Shown here: one piece after another, positions 20,613 through 30,321 of the stretch
How positions within the stretch are numbered: the stretch's first letter is position 1
Layout: each line of letters opens with the position of its first letter
DNA from: JANLYQ01 sp031365725
GTDB taxonomy: Bacteria > Actinomycetota > Actinomycetes > JACCUZ01
Reading direction: 5' to 3'
NCBI GenBank assembly: GCA_031365725.1
Contig: JANLYQ010000065.1
Span: 1 to 64,000, forward strand
DNA: 64,000 nt
Program-made: the position numbers and the translations under genes
Notes under the pieces: model-generated
Told to the model about the DNA's origin: nothing
The model's database searches: none
Seen by the model: only the letters and a program-made list of their open reading frames with translations

Positions 20613-21965
20613 CTAGCGCGTGTCGCCGCCGGCCGGGGTGGCGAGCCGACCGGCGATCGAGGCCCCCACCAGCGCGACGAACGCCATCGCAAGGAAGATC
20701 GAGCCGAACGCACGCGTCTCGGACTGCTCGTGCAGTCCGGCGAAGAGCGCGCCGCCGACCCCGATGAGCAGCACCGAGCCGAGCGCGTCGGAGAGCTGCA
20801 GCGCGGCCGAGTTGAAGCCCTGCTCCGACTCCGGGGACAGCGCCAGCACCACGACGTTGGTGCTGGTCATGGCCAGCCCCATGCCTAGCCCACCGAGGGC
20901 CCAGCCGAGCGAGGCGGCCCACACCGGCACGACCGTCCACAGGGCGAGGGCGATCCCGAGGACACCGGCCGCCACCAGCCCGGTGCCCACGCGCACCAGC
21001 ACGTGCCGCGGGGTGCGGAGACCAGGACGACCCTGCACCCACGACCCGACCGCCCAGCTCACCGCTGCACTGGTCAGGGTCAGACCCGCCAGCCCGACCG
21101 AGAGCCCGCGGCGCTCGACCAGCATCAGCGGCACGAACGTCTCGGCGCCGAAGAACGACCCGGCCAGGACCCCTCGCAGCAGCACCGCCGTCGGCAGGCC
21201 ACGCCGGAGCCGGAAGATGCCGGCGGGCAACAGCCTCGGCACTGCCAGCACCACGACGGCCAGCCCGGCCGGTGCCAGCGCCACCGACACGAGGTCGAGA
21301 CGCTGACCGGCGTACTGCAGGAGAGCGACGCCGACCGCAACCGCCAGGGCCGGTCCCAGGCGACGGCGTACCGGCTCGTCCCCCACTGCGGGACCGAGCC
21401 CGTGCAACCGGGGCAGCATCAGTGCGACCGCAGGCAGCACCAGCGGCGGCACGATGAGGAACACCCAGCGCCACGACAGGTGATCGGTCAGCAGCCCGGC
21501 GATCGTCGGGCCGACCAGCGCCGGCACCACCCAGCCGCCGGACATCGCCGCGAACAACCGCGGTCGCATCGGCTCGGGGTAGAGCCGACCCACCACGACG
21601 TACAGCGCGACGACGTCCATGCCCGAGCCCATGCCCTGCACCGCTCGCGCCGCGACGAAGACCGCCATGTCCTGCGCGAGCCCGGCCGCGACCAGACCCA
21701 CCACGAACAGCACGAGGGCGGCCAGGAACGGCTGCACCGGCCCGCGCCGGTCGCAGAGTTCGCCGGCGAGCACCATGCCGACCAGGCTGGCGACGAGAAA
21801 GGCCGAGAAGCCCCAGGCGTAGAAGCGCAATCCGTGCAGGTCGCGTACGGCGGCCGGCATTGCCGTCGCCACCGCCATCGCCTCGAAGGCGATGACCGAC
21901 ACCACGGCGACGACACCGACGGTGAGTCCCCGCCAGCGACCGGTGAGGATGCTGGTCGGTTGCAC
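20613..21965 (-). CDS. MFS transporter
   Basis: 450 residues from the GTG at 21965. About 12-14 hydrophobic helices. The first helix reads GVVAVVSVIAFEAMAVATAMPA, and the loop 2-3 motif is LAGELCDRRGPVQPF, close to the family motif G-x-L-x-D-R-x-G. The cluster WVFLIVPPLVLP after WRWVF matches drug:proton antiporters of the DHA2 type. The substrate is unknown. It is divergent from the VOC-family gene with only 23 bp between starts. Confidence 0.87.
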   Translation of the reverse strand: MQPTSILTGRWRGLTVGVVAVVSVIAFEAMAVATAMPAAVRDLHGLRFYAWGFSAFLVASLVGMVLAGELCDRRGPVQPFLAALVLFVVGLVAAGLAQDMAVFVAARAVQGMGSGMDVVALYVVVGRLYPEPMRPRLFAAMSGGWVVPALVGPTIAGLLTDHLSWRWVFLIVPPLVLPAVALMLPRLHGLGPAVGDEPVRRRLGPALAVAVGVALLQYAGQRLDLVSVALAPAGLAVVVLAVPRLLPAGIFRLRRGLPTAVLLRGVLAGSFFGAETFVPLMLVERRGLSVGLAGLTLTSAAVSWAVGSWVQGRPGLRTPRHVLVRVGTGLVAAGVLGIALALWTVVPVWAASLGWALGGLGMGLAMTSTNVVVLALSPESEQGFNSAALQLSDALGSVLLIGVGGALFAGLHEQSETRAFGSIFLAMAFVALVGASIAGRLATPAGGDTR

Positions 21966-21988
21966 CGGGGCAAGAGTACGTTCCGTCC

Positions 21989-22486
21989 ATGACCGAGCCG
22001 ACTGTCGACGTCCACGCCGTCGAGCGCGACCGCATCCGCGCCGCCCACCTCGCGCCGCCCGGGCAGCGGCCGCCGTCCTCCGCCCGCGGGCTGCACCACT
22101 TCGCGCTCGTCAGCGGCGACGTCGAACGGACGGTCGAGTTCTACCAGGGGCTGCTGGAGTTCCCGCTCACCGAGATGTTCGAGAACCGCGACTACGCCGG
22201 GTCGACACACTTCTTCTTCGACATCGGGGTGGGCAACCGGCTCGCGTTCTTCGACTTCCCCGGCCTCGACGTGGGTCCCTACCAGGAGGTGCTCGGCGGG
22301 CTGCACCACATCGCGATCTCGGTGACCCCGGAGCGGTGGGCGCACCTGCGCGGGAAGCTCGACGCCGCCGGCATCGAGTACCTCCTCGAGAGCGACGTCT
22401 CGATCTACTTCCGCGATCCCGACGGGGCGCGGCTCGAGCTGCTGGCAGACCCGCTCGGCGAGATGTACGGCATGACCGACATCTGA
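21989..22486 (+). CDS. VOC-family (glyoxalase/bleomycin-resistance-like) protein
   Basis: 165 residues. One VOC domain: GLHHFALVSGDVERTVEFYQ starts the first beta-alpha-beta-beta-beta unit and GGLHHIAISVTPERW the second; candidate metal ligands are His in LHHFAL, His in LHHIAI and Glu in ARLELLAD. Likely a homodimeric metal-dependent lyase or dioxygenase; the substrate cannot be told. The N-terminal 25 residues are polar and poorly structured. Confidence 0.82.
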   Translation: MTEPTVDVHAVERDRIRAAHLAPPGQRPPSSARGLHHFALVSGDVERTVEFYQGLLEFPLTEMFENRDYAGSTHFFFDIGVGNRLAFFDFPGLDVGPYQEVLGGLHHIAISVTPERWAHLRGKLDAAGIEYLLESDVSIYFRDPDGARLELLADPLGEMYGMTDI

Positions 22487-22490
22487 GCCG

Positions 22491-22820
22491 TCAGGAGTCG
22501 GAGCCCGAGTCGTTGTCGTCGCCGCCACCGGGCATGCCGTTGAAGATCTCCTTGCAGGTCGGGCAGACCGGGAAGCGACCCGGGTCGCGGCCGGGGATCC
22601 ACTTCTTGCCGCACAGCGCGGTCACGAGGTCGCCGGAGAGCGCCGACTCGAGGATCTTCTCCTTCTTGACGTAGTGCGCGAACCGCTCGTGGTCGCCGTC
22701 GCCGTGGGAGGTGCGCGGGAGCGGCGCGACCTCGCGTTCGAGCACCGTGCCGGGCCGCTCGTGGGCCGGGGCGTCGAGACCGGGGATGCCGGAGCCGGGC
22801 TCGTCAGGTGTCGAGGTCAT
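22491..22820 (-). CDS. DUF3039 family protein
   Basis: 109 residues. The diagnostic core is HYVKKEKILESALSGD followed by ALCGKKWIPGRDPGRFPVCP and TCKEIF, with Cys residues in CGKKW and CPTC that could bind zinc. The acidic Gly/Asp tail is probably disordered. The family is restricted to actinomycetes; its function is unknown. It ends four bases after the stop of the convergent VOC gene and precedes yqgE on the other side. Confidence 0.88.
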   Translation of the reverse strand: MTSTPDEPGSGIPGLDAPAHERPGTVLEREVAPLPRTSHGDGDHERFAHYVKKEKILESALSGDLVTALCGKKWIPGRDPGRFPVCPTCKEIFNGMPGGGDDNDSGSDS

Positions 22821-22842
22821 GGCATCGACTCTACCGATCGCT

Positions 22843-23430
22843 CTAGTTCATCGACGGGTCGTCGGCGTAGGTCGACACCATGGCGAGGTCGCCGCCCTGG
22901 CGCCGGAGCACCGCACGCCACAGCTGCTCAGGGGCGTCGCTGAACGCATCGGCGTCCGGACCGTGCAGCCGGGCCTCCACGACGTACCAGGCGCCCTGCT
23001 CGAGCTCGTCCTCGAGCTGCCCCGGGCCCCAGCCGGAGTAGCCGGCGAAGATGCGGAGCAGGCTCACCTCAGCGGTGACCTCCTCGGGCGGCAGGTCGAG
23101 GTCGAGCAGGCCGAGCCGCTCCACCACCCGGCGGAAGCCCACCGGCTCCTCACCGTCCTCGTCGGGACCCTCGGCCAGAGCCAGGGCCGAGTCCAACGCG
23201 ACCGGGCCGCCCTCGAAGAGCACCGCCGGGCCGGTTGTGAAGGCCTGCCACGACGGCAGGATCTCGCCCACCCGTACCGGCGTGGGCCGGTTGATGACGA
23301 CCCCGAGGGCGCCGTCGTCATCGTGGTCGAGCAGCAGGACCACGGTGCGCTCGAACGTGGAGTCACCCAGCGCCGGAGTCGCCACCAGCAGTCGGCCCGC
23401 CAGCGTCTCGATCGGCTCGGGCGGGGTCAC
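22843..23430 (-). CDS. YqgE/AlgH family protein
   Basis: 195 residues from the GTG at 23430; the protein then begins TPPEPIETLAGRLLVATPALGD, the normal start of the family. Other family motifs are VLLLDHDDDGALGVVINRP, FEGGPV and IFAGYSGWGPGQLEDEL. The biochemical function of the family is not established. The start lies 68 bases inside the 3' end of the upstream VanZ-like gene, an unusually long overlap. Confidence 0.88.
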   Translation of the reverse strand: MTPPEPIETLAGRLLVATPALGDSTFERTVVLLLDHDDDGALGVVINRPTPVRVGEILPSWQAFTTGPAVLFEGGPVALDSALALAEGPDEDGEEPVGFRRVVERLGLLDLDLPPEEVTAEVSLLRIFAGYSGWGPGQLEDELEQGAWYVVEARLHGPDADAFSDAPEQLWRAVLRRQGGDLAMVSTYADDPSMN

Positions 23431-23814
23431 CGCCCCATGATGCCTTCCGGCCGGGCACACCGGGAAGGGTGCGGCGAGGTAGGTGCAGCGCCGCCCCGAG
23501 CAGGACACCCACCGTGTCGGCGACCGCATCGAGCACGTCGCCGCTGCGGTGCGGCAGGAACACCCCCTGCACGACCTCGCTCATCGCGGCGTGCGCGACC
23601 AGCAGCGGCAGCCACCATGTGGCTCCCAGTCGGGCGCGCAACCCGGTCCACGCGACCGAGGCGAAGGTCGCCACGTGCACGACCTTGTCCAGGCCGGGAA
23701 CTCCCGCCGGCCCCGCGGTGCGCGGCCAGTAGAGCAGCACGAGATTGGCGACCACAGCCACCGCGAGCGCCGTACGGGCAAGGCGCGGGGCTGACCTGTC
23801 AGCGCCCTCGGAGC

Positions 23815-23818
<4 letters not shown>
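23363..23818 (-). CDS. VanZ-like membrane protein
   Basis: 151 residues from the GTG at 23818. Three to four hydrophobic segments (ALAVAVVANLVLLYW; FASVAWTGLRARLG; WWLPLLVAHAAMSEVVQGVF; ADTVGVLLGAALHL) and the VanZ-type motif PHRSGDVLDAVADTVG. VanZ confers low-level teicoplanin resistance in enterococci, but most actinobacterial relatives have no known role. The last 23 residues are Gly/Arg/Asp-rich and are read from the start region of yqgE, so the C-terminal tail may be incidental. The start overlaps the malic enzyme stop by four bases (GTGA). Confidence 0.75.
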
Positions 23819-25254
<1,436 letters not shown>

Positions 25255-25304
25255 GAGGCGATCGTGTCAGATCGTCGTCGAACGCGGCGTCACGACCGCC
25301 GGGC

Positions 25305-25784
25305 TCAACGGCGCGGCAGCCGCACGACGGTGACGAAGAAGTCGTCGATCTGACGTACGACATCGATGAACCGCTCGAAGTCCACCGGCTTGGTGACGTA
25401 GGCGTTGGCGTGCAGCGAATAGCTGCTGACGACATCGTCCTCGTTCTCGGAGGTCGTGAGCACGACCACCGGGATGCTCGCCAGCTCGGCGTCGGACTTG
25501 ATCGCGGTGAGCACCTCCCGGCCGTCCATCCGCGGCAGGTTGAGGTCGAGGAGCACGAGGTCGGGCCGCGGCATGCCGGCGTACCGACCCTCCCGACGGA
25601 GGAAGGCCATCGCGTCGGCGCCGTCGTTGACCACGTGCAGGCTGTTCTGCAGCTTGTAGTCGGCGAACGCCTCGCGGGTCATCAGCACGTCCCCCGGGTC
25701 GTCCTCGACGAGCAGGATCTCGACAGGTCGCGCGGCCGGCTGGGCCGATGCTTGCGGGGACTGCTGGTTCTCGGGGGGGGTCAT
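25305..25784 (-). CDS. Single-domain response regulator (Rcp1-like)
   Basis: 159 residues from ATG 25784; start and the histidine kinase stop overlap (ATGA). Receiver domain only: acidic pair in LLVEDDPGD, phospho-acceptor Asp80 in [13 protein letters not shown], Thr in VVLTTSEN and Lys in [11 protein letters not shown]. The [15 protein letters not shown] phrase is typical of Rcp1/phytochrome-type receivers. There is no DNA-binding output domain, so it probably relays phosphate or acts by protein contact. It is the last gene of the signalling operon. Confidence 0.9.
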   Translation of the reverse strand: MTPPENQQSPQASAQPAARPVEILLVEDDPGDVLMTREAFADYKLQNSLHVVNDGADAMAFLRREGRYAGMPRPDLVLLDLNLPRMDGREVLTAIKSDAELASIPVVVLTTSENEDDVVSSYSLHANAYVTKPVDFERFIDVVRQIDDFFVTVVRLPRR

Positions 25785-27406
25785 CGGTGCTCGTCTCCCG
25801 TGGAGTGACTGGTCAGGATCTTGGGTGCAGCGCCCACCACAGGCAGGGTCCAGCGGAAGACCGCACCTGCGGTGTCGCCGTTGGACCGGGGCGAGGTGTC
25901 GAGCCACAGCCGGCCACCGTGGTACTCGACGATCTTCTTGCACATGGCCAGGCCGATGCCGGTGCCGTCGTAGGCATCGCGCCCGTGCAGCCGCTGGAAG
26001 ATGACGAAGATCTTCTCCTGGTACTGCTCGTCGATGCCGATCCCGTTGTCGGTGCAGGAGAGCTCCCACACCGTCGGGTCCTCGCTCGACGGCGCCGCCG
26101 AGAGGTGCACCCGCGGCGGATCATCACCACGGAACTTCACTCCGTTGCCGATGAGGTTCTGGAGCAGCTGGACGAGCAGGCTCTGGTCGCCCCGGACCAC
26201 CGGCAGCGGGTCGTGGGTGACGGTCGCGCCGCCTTCCGCCAGCATCAGGTCGAGCTGCCGCACGGCCTGCGCCAGCACCACTTCCAGGCGAACCTCCTGG
26301 AAGTCCTCGCCGGCCCGACCGACCCGGGAGAACGTGAGCAGGTCGTTGATCAGCTGCTGCATGCGCTTGGCGCCGTCCACCGCGAACTCGATGTACTGCT
26401 CACCGCGTTCGTCGAGCTGACCTTTGTAGCGGCGCTCGATCAGCTGGCAGAAGCTCGCGACCTTGCGCAGCGGTTCCTGCAGGTCGTGCGAGGCGACGTA
26501 GGCGAACTGCTCGAGCTCGGCGTTGGAGCGGCGCAGGTCCTGGGCCTGCTCCTCGACCAGCGCCCGGGCCTCGGTCGCCTCCCGACCGGCTGCTTCAGCA
26601 AGGGCGTACTCATGCAGGATCCGGCCACGCATCAGCTCGACCTGCTCGGCCAGCGCGACGATGTCGCTGGGCGCGTCGGTCACGGTCACCCGGCGACTCA
26701 GGTCGCCTCCCTCCACGCGGTCGACCTCGGCTCCCAGCCGCTGCAGCGGCAGGGTCACCCAGCGCCGCAGGCCGATCCACACGAGCCAGGCCACGATCAC
26801 CAGCCCCACCAGGGCGAGGACGAGCACGGTGAGCAGGAACGTCTCGTTGTCCGTGAGCTGTCTGGTCGCTCGGTCCCGGGTGGCGCGGACCGGTGTCTGC
26901 AGGCCGGCGAGCGCCGCCCGGACCCGGTCGAAGCGCTGCTTGCCGGCCTCGACCTCGGCCAGGGAGATGGACACAGCACCGCCGCTCTTGACCCGGGCGA
27001 TCGCCGGGGCGGCCACCTGCTGGTCCCACGCCCCCGCCTCACGACGTACGGCGGCAAGTCGGCGCAGCAGGTCGGGACGCAGGGCCAGCAACGTCTCCAG
27101 GTGAGCCAACGAGGCAGCCTCGGCCGCGCGGCCGTCGGTGTAGGGCTGGAGGAAGTCGACCCGCCCGGCGACCAGGAAGCCCCGAAGCCCCGTCTCCTGG
27201 TCGGAGTAGGCCCGGGCGAGCGTCTCGGTCTCGAGCAGCGCCGGTCCATAGCGCTCGACCCGGTCGTGGGTGGCGACCTGCAGCCGGTAGAGCGAGACAC
27301 CGATCACGAGGCTGAGGACGGCAAGCAGCGTCGCGAAGGCCACGAAGGCGGTGACCAACCGGCGCGACAGCGACCATCTGCCGAGAGTCTGCGACGCCTC
27401 ACCCAC
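25781..27406 (-). CDS. Membrane histidine kinase (CHASE3-like sensor, HAMP)
   Basis: 541 residues from the GTG at 27406, eight bases inside the end of the preceding gene. TM1 ([21 protein letters not shown]), an extracellular helical domain of about 140 residues with the CHASE3-type phrase [17 protein letters not shown]2 ([21 protein letters not shown]), HAMP, a coiled region ([17 protein letters not shown]), HisKA with [16 protein letters not shown], and HATPase with [19 protein letters not shown] and [11 protein letters not shown]. The HisKA resembles that of phytochrome-like kinases, which pair with Rcp1-type receivers such as the next gene. The stimulus is unknown. Confidence 0.9.
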   Translation of the reverse strand: MGEASQTLGRWSLSRRLVTAFVAFATLLAVLSLVIGVSLYRLQVATHDRVERYGPALLETETLARAYSDQETGLRGFLVAGRVDFLQPYTDGRAAEAASLAHLETLLALRPDLLRRLAAVRREAGAWDQQVAAPAIARVKSGGAVSISLAEVEAGKQRFDRVRAALAGLQTPVRATRDRATRQLTDNETFLLTVLVLALVGLVIVAWLVWIGLRRWVTLPLQRLGAEVDRVEGGDLSRRVTVTDAPSDIVALAEQVELMRGRILHEYALAEAAGREATEARALVEEQAQDLRRSNAELEQFAYVASHDLQEPLRKVASFCQLIERRYKGQLDERGEQYIEFAVDGAKRMQQLINDLLTFSRVGRAGEDFQEVRLEVVLAQAVRQLDLMLAEGGATVTHDPLPVVRGDQSLLVQLLQNLIGNGVKFRGDDPPRVHLSAAPSSEDPTVWELSCTDNGIGIDEQYQEKIFVIFQRLHGRDAYDGTGIGLAMCKKIVEYHGGRLWLDTSPRSNGDTAGAVFRWTLPVVGAAPKILTSHSTGDEHR

Positions 27407-28616
27407 GGCTGCTGCTCGGCGCCGGTGACCAGTCGAGCAGCACCAGCGCGACGTCGTCGCTGAGCTCGCCGCCGTTGCGTCGCTGCACCTGGGCAAGCGC
27501 GTGGTCGACGACGTGGGCGTGCCGGGCGCCCCCGGCCAGCAGGTCCTCGATGATGAGGTAGAGCGCGGGTTCACCCAGCCGCCGCTCGTGGGACTCGTCG
27601 TCGAAACCCTCGATCAACCCGTCGGTGAACATCAGCAGAGCCGTCGCGGTCCCGACCTGGTGGTCCCGGGACGGCCATGACACGCCGTCGAGCACACCGA
27701 GCGCCACGCCGCCATCGCCCGACGCGACGGGCGAGACGACTGAACCATCAAGGAGCAGGGGCAGCGGATGGCCGGCCCGCCAGACGGTGAGGATGCCGGT
27801 GCTGCGGTCGAGCCGCACCATGCTGACGGTGGCGAACACCTCGTCGGTCGACCGCTCGCTCACCAGGACGGCGTCCAGCACCCCGAAGTGGGTGTCCGGG
27901 TCGGCCCCCGCCAGCACCAACGTGCGCCACGCGATCCGGAGGCAGACACCCAGCGCGGCCTCGTCGGGGCCATGCCCGGCCACGTCGCCGATGAGCGCGA
28001 ACACCACGCCGTCGTGACATTCGATGACGTCGTAGAAGTCGCCGCCGAGCAGGCTCTGATGTCGTCCCGGGCGGTAGCGCGGCACGACGCGGCACCAGCC
28101 CTCCCGGATCAGTGGCTGGGGCAGCAGGCCGCGCTCGAGTCGTGCATTCTCGGCTGCTCGTGCCTCAGAGGCAAACAGCCGCCGTACCGACTCGTCGGCG
28201 CGCTTGCGCTCGAGGGCATAGCGGATCGCCCGGGTGAGCAGCTGACCGTCGATGCTCCCCTTGACGAGGTAGTCCTGCGCGCCCGCAGCAACGGCAGCGG
28301 TGCCGCGGTGCTCGTCGGCAAGACCGGTGAGCACCAGTACCGCGATGCTCGGCGAGCGGTCGAGCACCGCCGCCAGCCCGGCGAGCCCGGTCGAATCAGG
28401 CAGCCCGAGGTCGAGGAGCACGCACTCGATGTCACCGGGCAACAGGCCGAGGGCCTCCGCCACGCTGTGCGCCCGTCGCAGGTCGACGTCGAAACCGACA
28501 TCGAGCAGCAGCTCGCGCACCAGGAACGCGTCGCCCTCGTCGTCCTCGATGAGCAGCACCCGGGTCGGCAGACCATCCAGGTTCGCTGCCGGGGTCTGGG
28601 GCAGCAGCGCGCTCAA
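27399..28616 (-). CDS. Receiver-PP2C (RsbU-like) serine phosphatase
   Basis: 405 residues assuming the TTG at 28616, which overlaps the upstream stop (TTGA); a GTG further upstream is an alternative. Residues 18-135 are a receiver domain with the phospho-acceptor Asp69 in VLLDLGLPDSTG. The C-terminal part is a SpoIIE/PP2C phosphatase with metal-binding Asp residues in LLGGDFYDVIE, ALIGDVAGHGPDEAA, LLMFTDGLIEGFD and LSDDVALVLLDW. Such proteins dephosphorylate anti-sigma antagonists after phosphorylation of their receiver. The neighbouring kinase and RsbW-like protein make this a stress-type partner-switching system. Confidence 0.88.
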   Translation of the reverse strand: MSALLPQTPAANLDGLPTRVLLIEDDEGDAFLVRELLLDVGFDVDLRRAHSVAEALGLLPGDIECVLLDLGLPDSTGLAGLAAVLDRSPSIAVLVLTGLADEHRGTAAVAAGAQDYLVKGSIDGQLLTRAIRYALERKRADESVRRLFASEARAAENARLERGLLPQPLIREGWCRVVPRYRPGRHQSLLGGDFYDVIECHDGVVFALIGDVAGHGPDEAALGVCLRIAWRTLVLAGADPDTHFGVLDAVLVSERSTDEVFATVSMVRLDRSTGILTVWRAGHPLPLLLDGSVVSPVASGDGGVALGVLDGVSWPSRDHQVGTATALLMFTDGLIEGFDDESHERRLGEPALYLIIEDLLAGGARHAHVVDHALAQVQRRNGGELSDDVALVLLDWSPAPSSSRG

Positions 28617-29098
28617 GGCACCTGTCCAGCGAGATCTGTCGGTGCTGCCCACCGGGTGGGTCTGCCCCCGTCCAGCTGCGCGACGAGCTCGCGGAGGTAC
28701 CAGCGCCGGAAAGCGACGACGTCGGCGGCCGGCGGGAGCGCCAGTGTCTGGCCGCTGCGGCAGAAGTCGTCGGCCTCGTCGAGCTGGGTGTCGAGAGCCT
28801 GGGCGACCGCGAAGGCCTCCGGGCTGATGGCGATCATGAAGTCGTGGGTCGTCTCCCCGGCGGCAAGGCATGCGGCCCGCCGGGACTCGAGCTCGCTGTT
28901 GCGGGCGTGCTGCTGGTCGAGCTGGGTCACCAGGGCGGCCACCCGCGCGGGTGCTGAGTCTCGCGCGACCGCTCCTGAGACGACGAGCAGGTTGAACTCA
29001 CGGAGCACCTCCTCGTAGTGCTCTGTCGCCCGCACGCCCACGGCCAACGGATAGCCCAGCAGCTGGACCTGCACCTGGCCACTCGGAGTCGGGCTCAC
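28613..29098 (-). CDS. Hypothetical protein in the partner-switching operon
   Basis: 161 residues from the GTG at 29098, one base after the RsbW-like stop and overlapping the phosphatase start. It looks all-helical: YEEVLREFNLLVVS, then RVAALVTQLDQQHARNSELE, then AFAVAQALDTQLDEADDFC. No signal peptide, HTH or catalytic motif. I do not recognise the family, but its position between the RsbW-like kinase and the RsbU-like phosphatase suggests a structural or regulatory partner in that system. Confidence 0.75.
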   Translation of the reverse strand: MSPTPSGQVQVQLLGYPLAVGVRATEHYEEVLREFNLLVVSGAVARDSAPARVAALVTQLDQQHARNSELESRRAACLAAGETTHDFMIAISPEAFAVAQALDTQLDEADDFCRSGQTLALPPAADVVAFRRWYLRELVAQLDGGRPTRWAAPTDLAGQVP

Positions 29099-29099
29099 G

Positions 29100-29516
29100 T
29101 CACATCTCCTCGAGGGCCAGGCCCGCGGTGAACGAGTTCCATGCGCTCTCCGCGGGCGTGCCCACCTCGAACCACACCACCTTGCCGGGCCCAGCCATGC
29201 GCTGGTCGGTGCCCCAGCGCAGGCTCAGCCGGTCGAGCAGTCGGAGGCCGCGACCGGTGGCGGAGTCGACGGCGAAGCCGTGCACCCGGGGCAGCATCGG
29301 CGACGCGTCGGACACCTCGATGCGGGCCACCTCACCGCGGTCGTAGACCGAGATGACCATCGGCGTACGCGCGTGGAGCACGGCGTTGGTCACCACCTCG
29401 GACACCAGGAGCACGACCGTGTCGACGTCGCAGCTGCTGTGCTCGAGCTCGGTCCGGGTGAAGCGACGGGCCACGCTGACGCTCTCGGTCGACGCCGGCA
29501 GCTCGAGGTTGGTCAC
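29100..29516 (-). CDS. RsbW-like anti-sigma factor kinase (HATPase)
   Basis: 138 residues. Small GHKL ATPase: N box LLVSEVVTNAVLHA with the Mg-binding Asn, the G1-like EVSDASPMLP, and the G2-like SATGRGLRLLDRLS. The C-terminus is short. RsbW-type proteins bind sigma factors and phosphorylate STAS antagonists. A STAS protein is encoded at 18417-18776, and an RsbU-like phosphatase follows two genes downstream. No sigma factor gene is in the window, so the target sigma is unknown. Confidence 0.88.
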   Translation of the reverse strand: MTNLELPASTESVSVARRFTRTELEHSSCDVDTVVLLVSEVVTNAVLHARTPMVISVYDRGEVARIEVSDASPMLPRVHGFAVDSATGRGLRLLDRLSLRWGTDQRMAGPGKVVWFEVGTPAESAWNSFTAGLALEEM

Positions 29517-30298
29517 CGGACCCGCCCGGCGTCGCGCACCCGTTTGGCCTCGGCCAACCGTGCCCGCAGCTCGTCACGATCCATCTTCAGCGCCTCGTCC
29601 GGGGTGGGGGCCGTGCCGCCGAGTCGAGAGGTCTGCCACCAGCCGTCGTCAGCACCGCGTGGGCGGTCGGGGTAGGCCTCCTGCGCGTCGTGCAGCATCG
29701 ACTCCATGGTCGCTCGCACCGAGGCCGAGATCGCAGCCACGTCGCCGCCGTCGGGCACCGCCACGGGCTCCCCCACCCACACCGAGATCGGCACCCGGTG
29801 CCGGCCGAGCCGCTTGGGCAGGCCCTTGGTCCAGACGCGCTGGGAGCCCCAGACGATCGTGGGCAGCACCGGTACGCCGGCTTCCATGGCCATCCTGATC
29901 GCGCCGGCCTTGAAGTCCTTGAGCTCGAAGGACCTGCTGATCGTGGCTTCCGGGAACACCCCGACGATCTCACCGCCGCGCAGCGCCTGGACCGCGCTGC
30001 GGTACGAGCCGGCACCCGCGTCGCGGTCGACCGGGATGTGGTGCATCCCGCGCATCAACGGGCCGCTCACCCGGTGAGTGAAGACCTCCTGCTTGGCCAT
30101 GAACCGGACCAGCCGCCCGGACGGGTGGGCCGCCAGGCCGGCATAGGTGAAATCGAGGTAGCCGACATGGTTGATGACCATCACCGCGCCACCGGCGCGC
30201 GGAACGTTGCCGGTGCCCCGCAGGTCGAACCGGATGCCCTGCGCCTTGAACAGCGCACGCGCGGTGCTGACCACAGCGGGGTAGAGCAGCTCGGGCAC
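29513..30298 (-). CDS. 1-acyl-sn-glycerol-3-phosphate acyltransferase (PlsC-like)
   Basis: 261 residues from the GTG at 30298. The acyltransferase motifs are present: NHVGYLDF (block I, NHx4D), the substrate-binding block DAGAGSYRSAVQAL, block III GVFPEATISRSFELKD and block IV VPVLPTIVWGS. It probably makes phosphatidic acid or acylates a related lipid at the membrane. Its stop overlaps the RsbW-like start by four bases, which places it at the head of the signalling operon. Confidence 0.88.
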   Translation of the reverse strand: MPELLYPAVVSTARALFKAQGIRFDLRGTGNVPRAGGAVMVINHVGYLDFTYAGLAAHPSGRLVRFMAKQEVFTHRVSGPLMRGMHHIPVDRDAGAGSYRSAVQALRGGEIVGVFPEATISRSFELKDFKAGAIRMAMEAGVPVLPTIVWGSQRVWTKGLPKRLGRHRVPISVWVGEPVAVPDGGDVAAISASVRATMESMLHDAQEAYPDRPRGADDGWWQTSRLGGTAPTPDEALKMDRDELRARLAEAKRVRDAGRVR

Positions 30299-30321
30299 GG
30301 GACGAATCTACCGTCCTGGAC

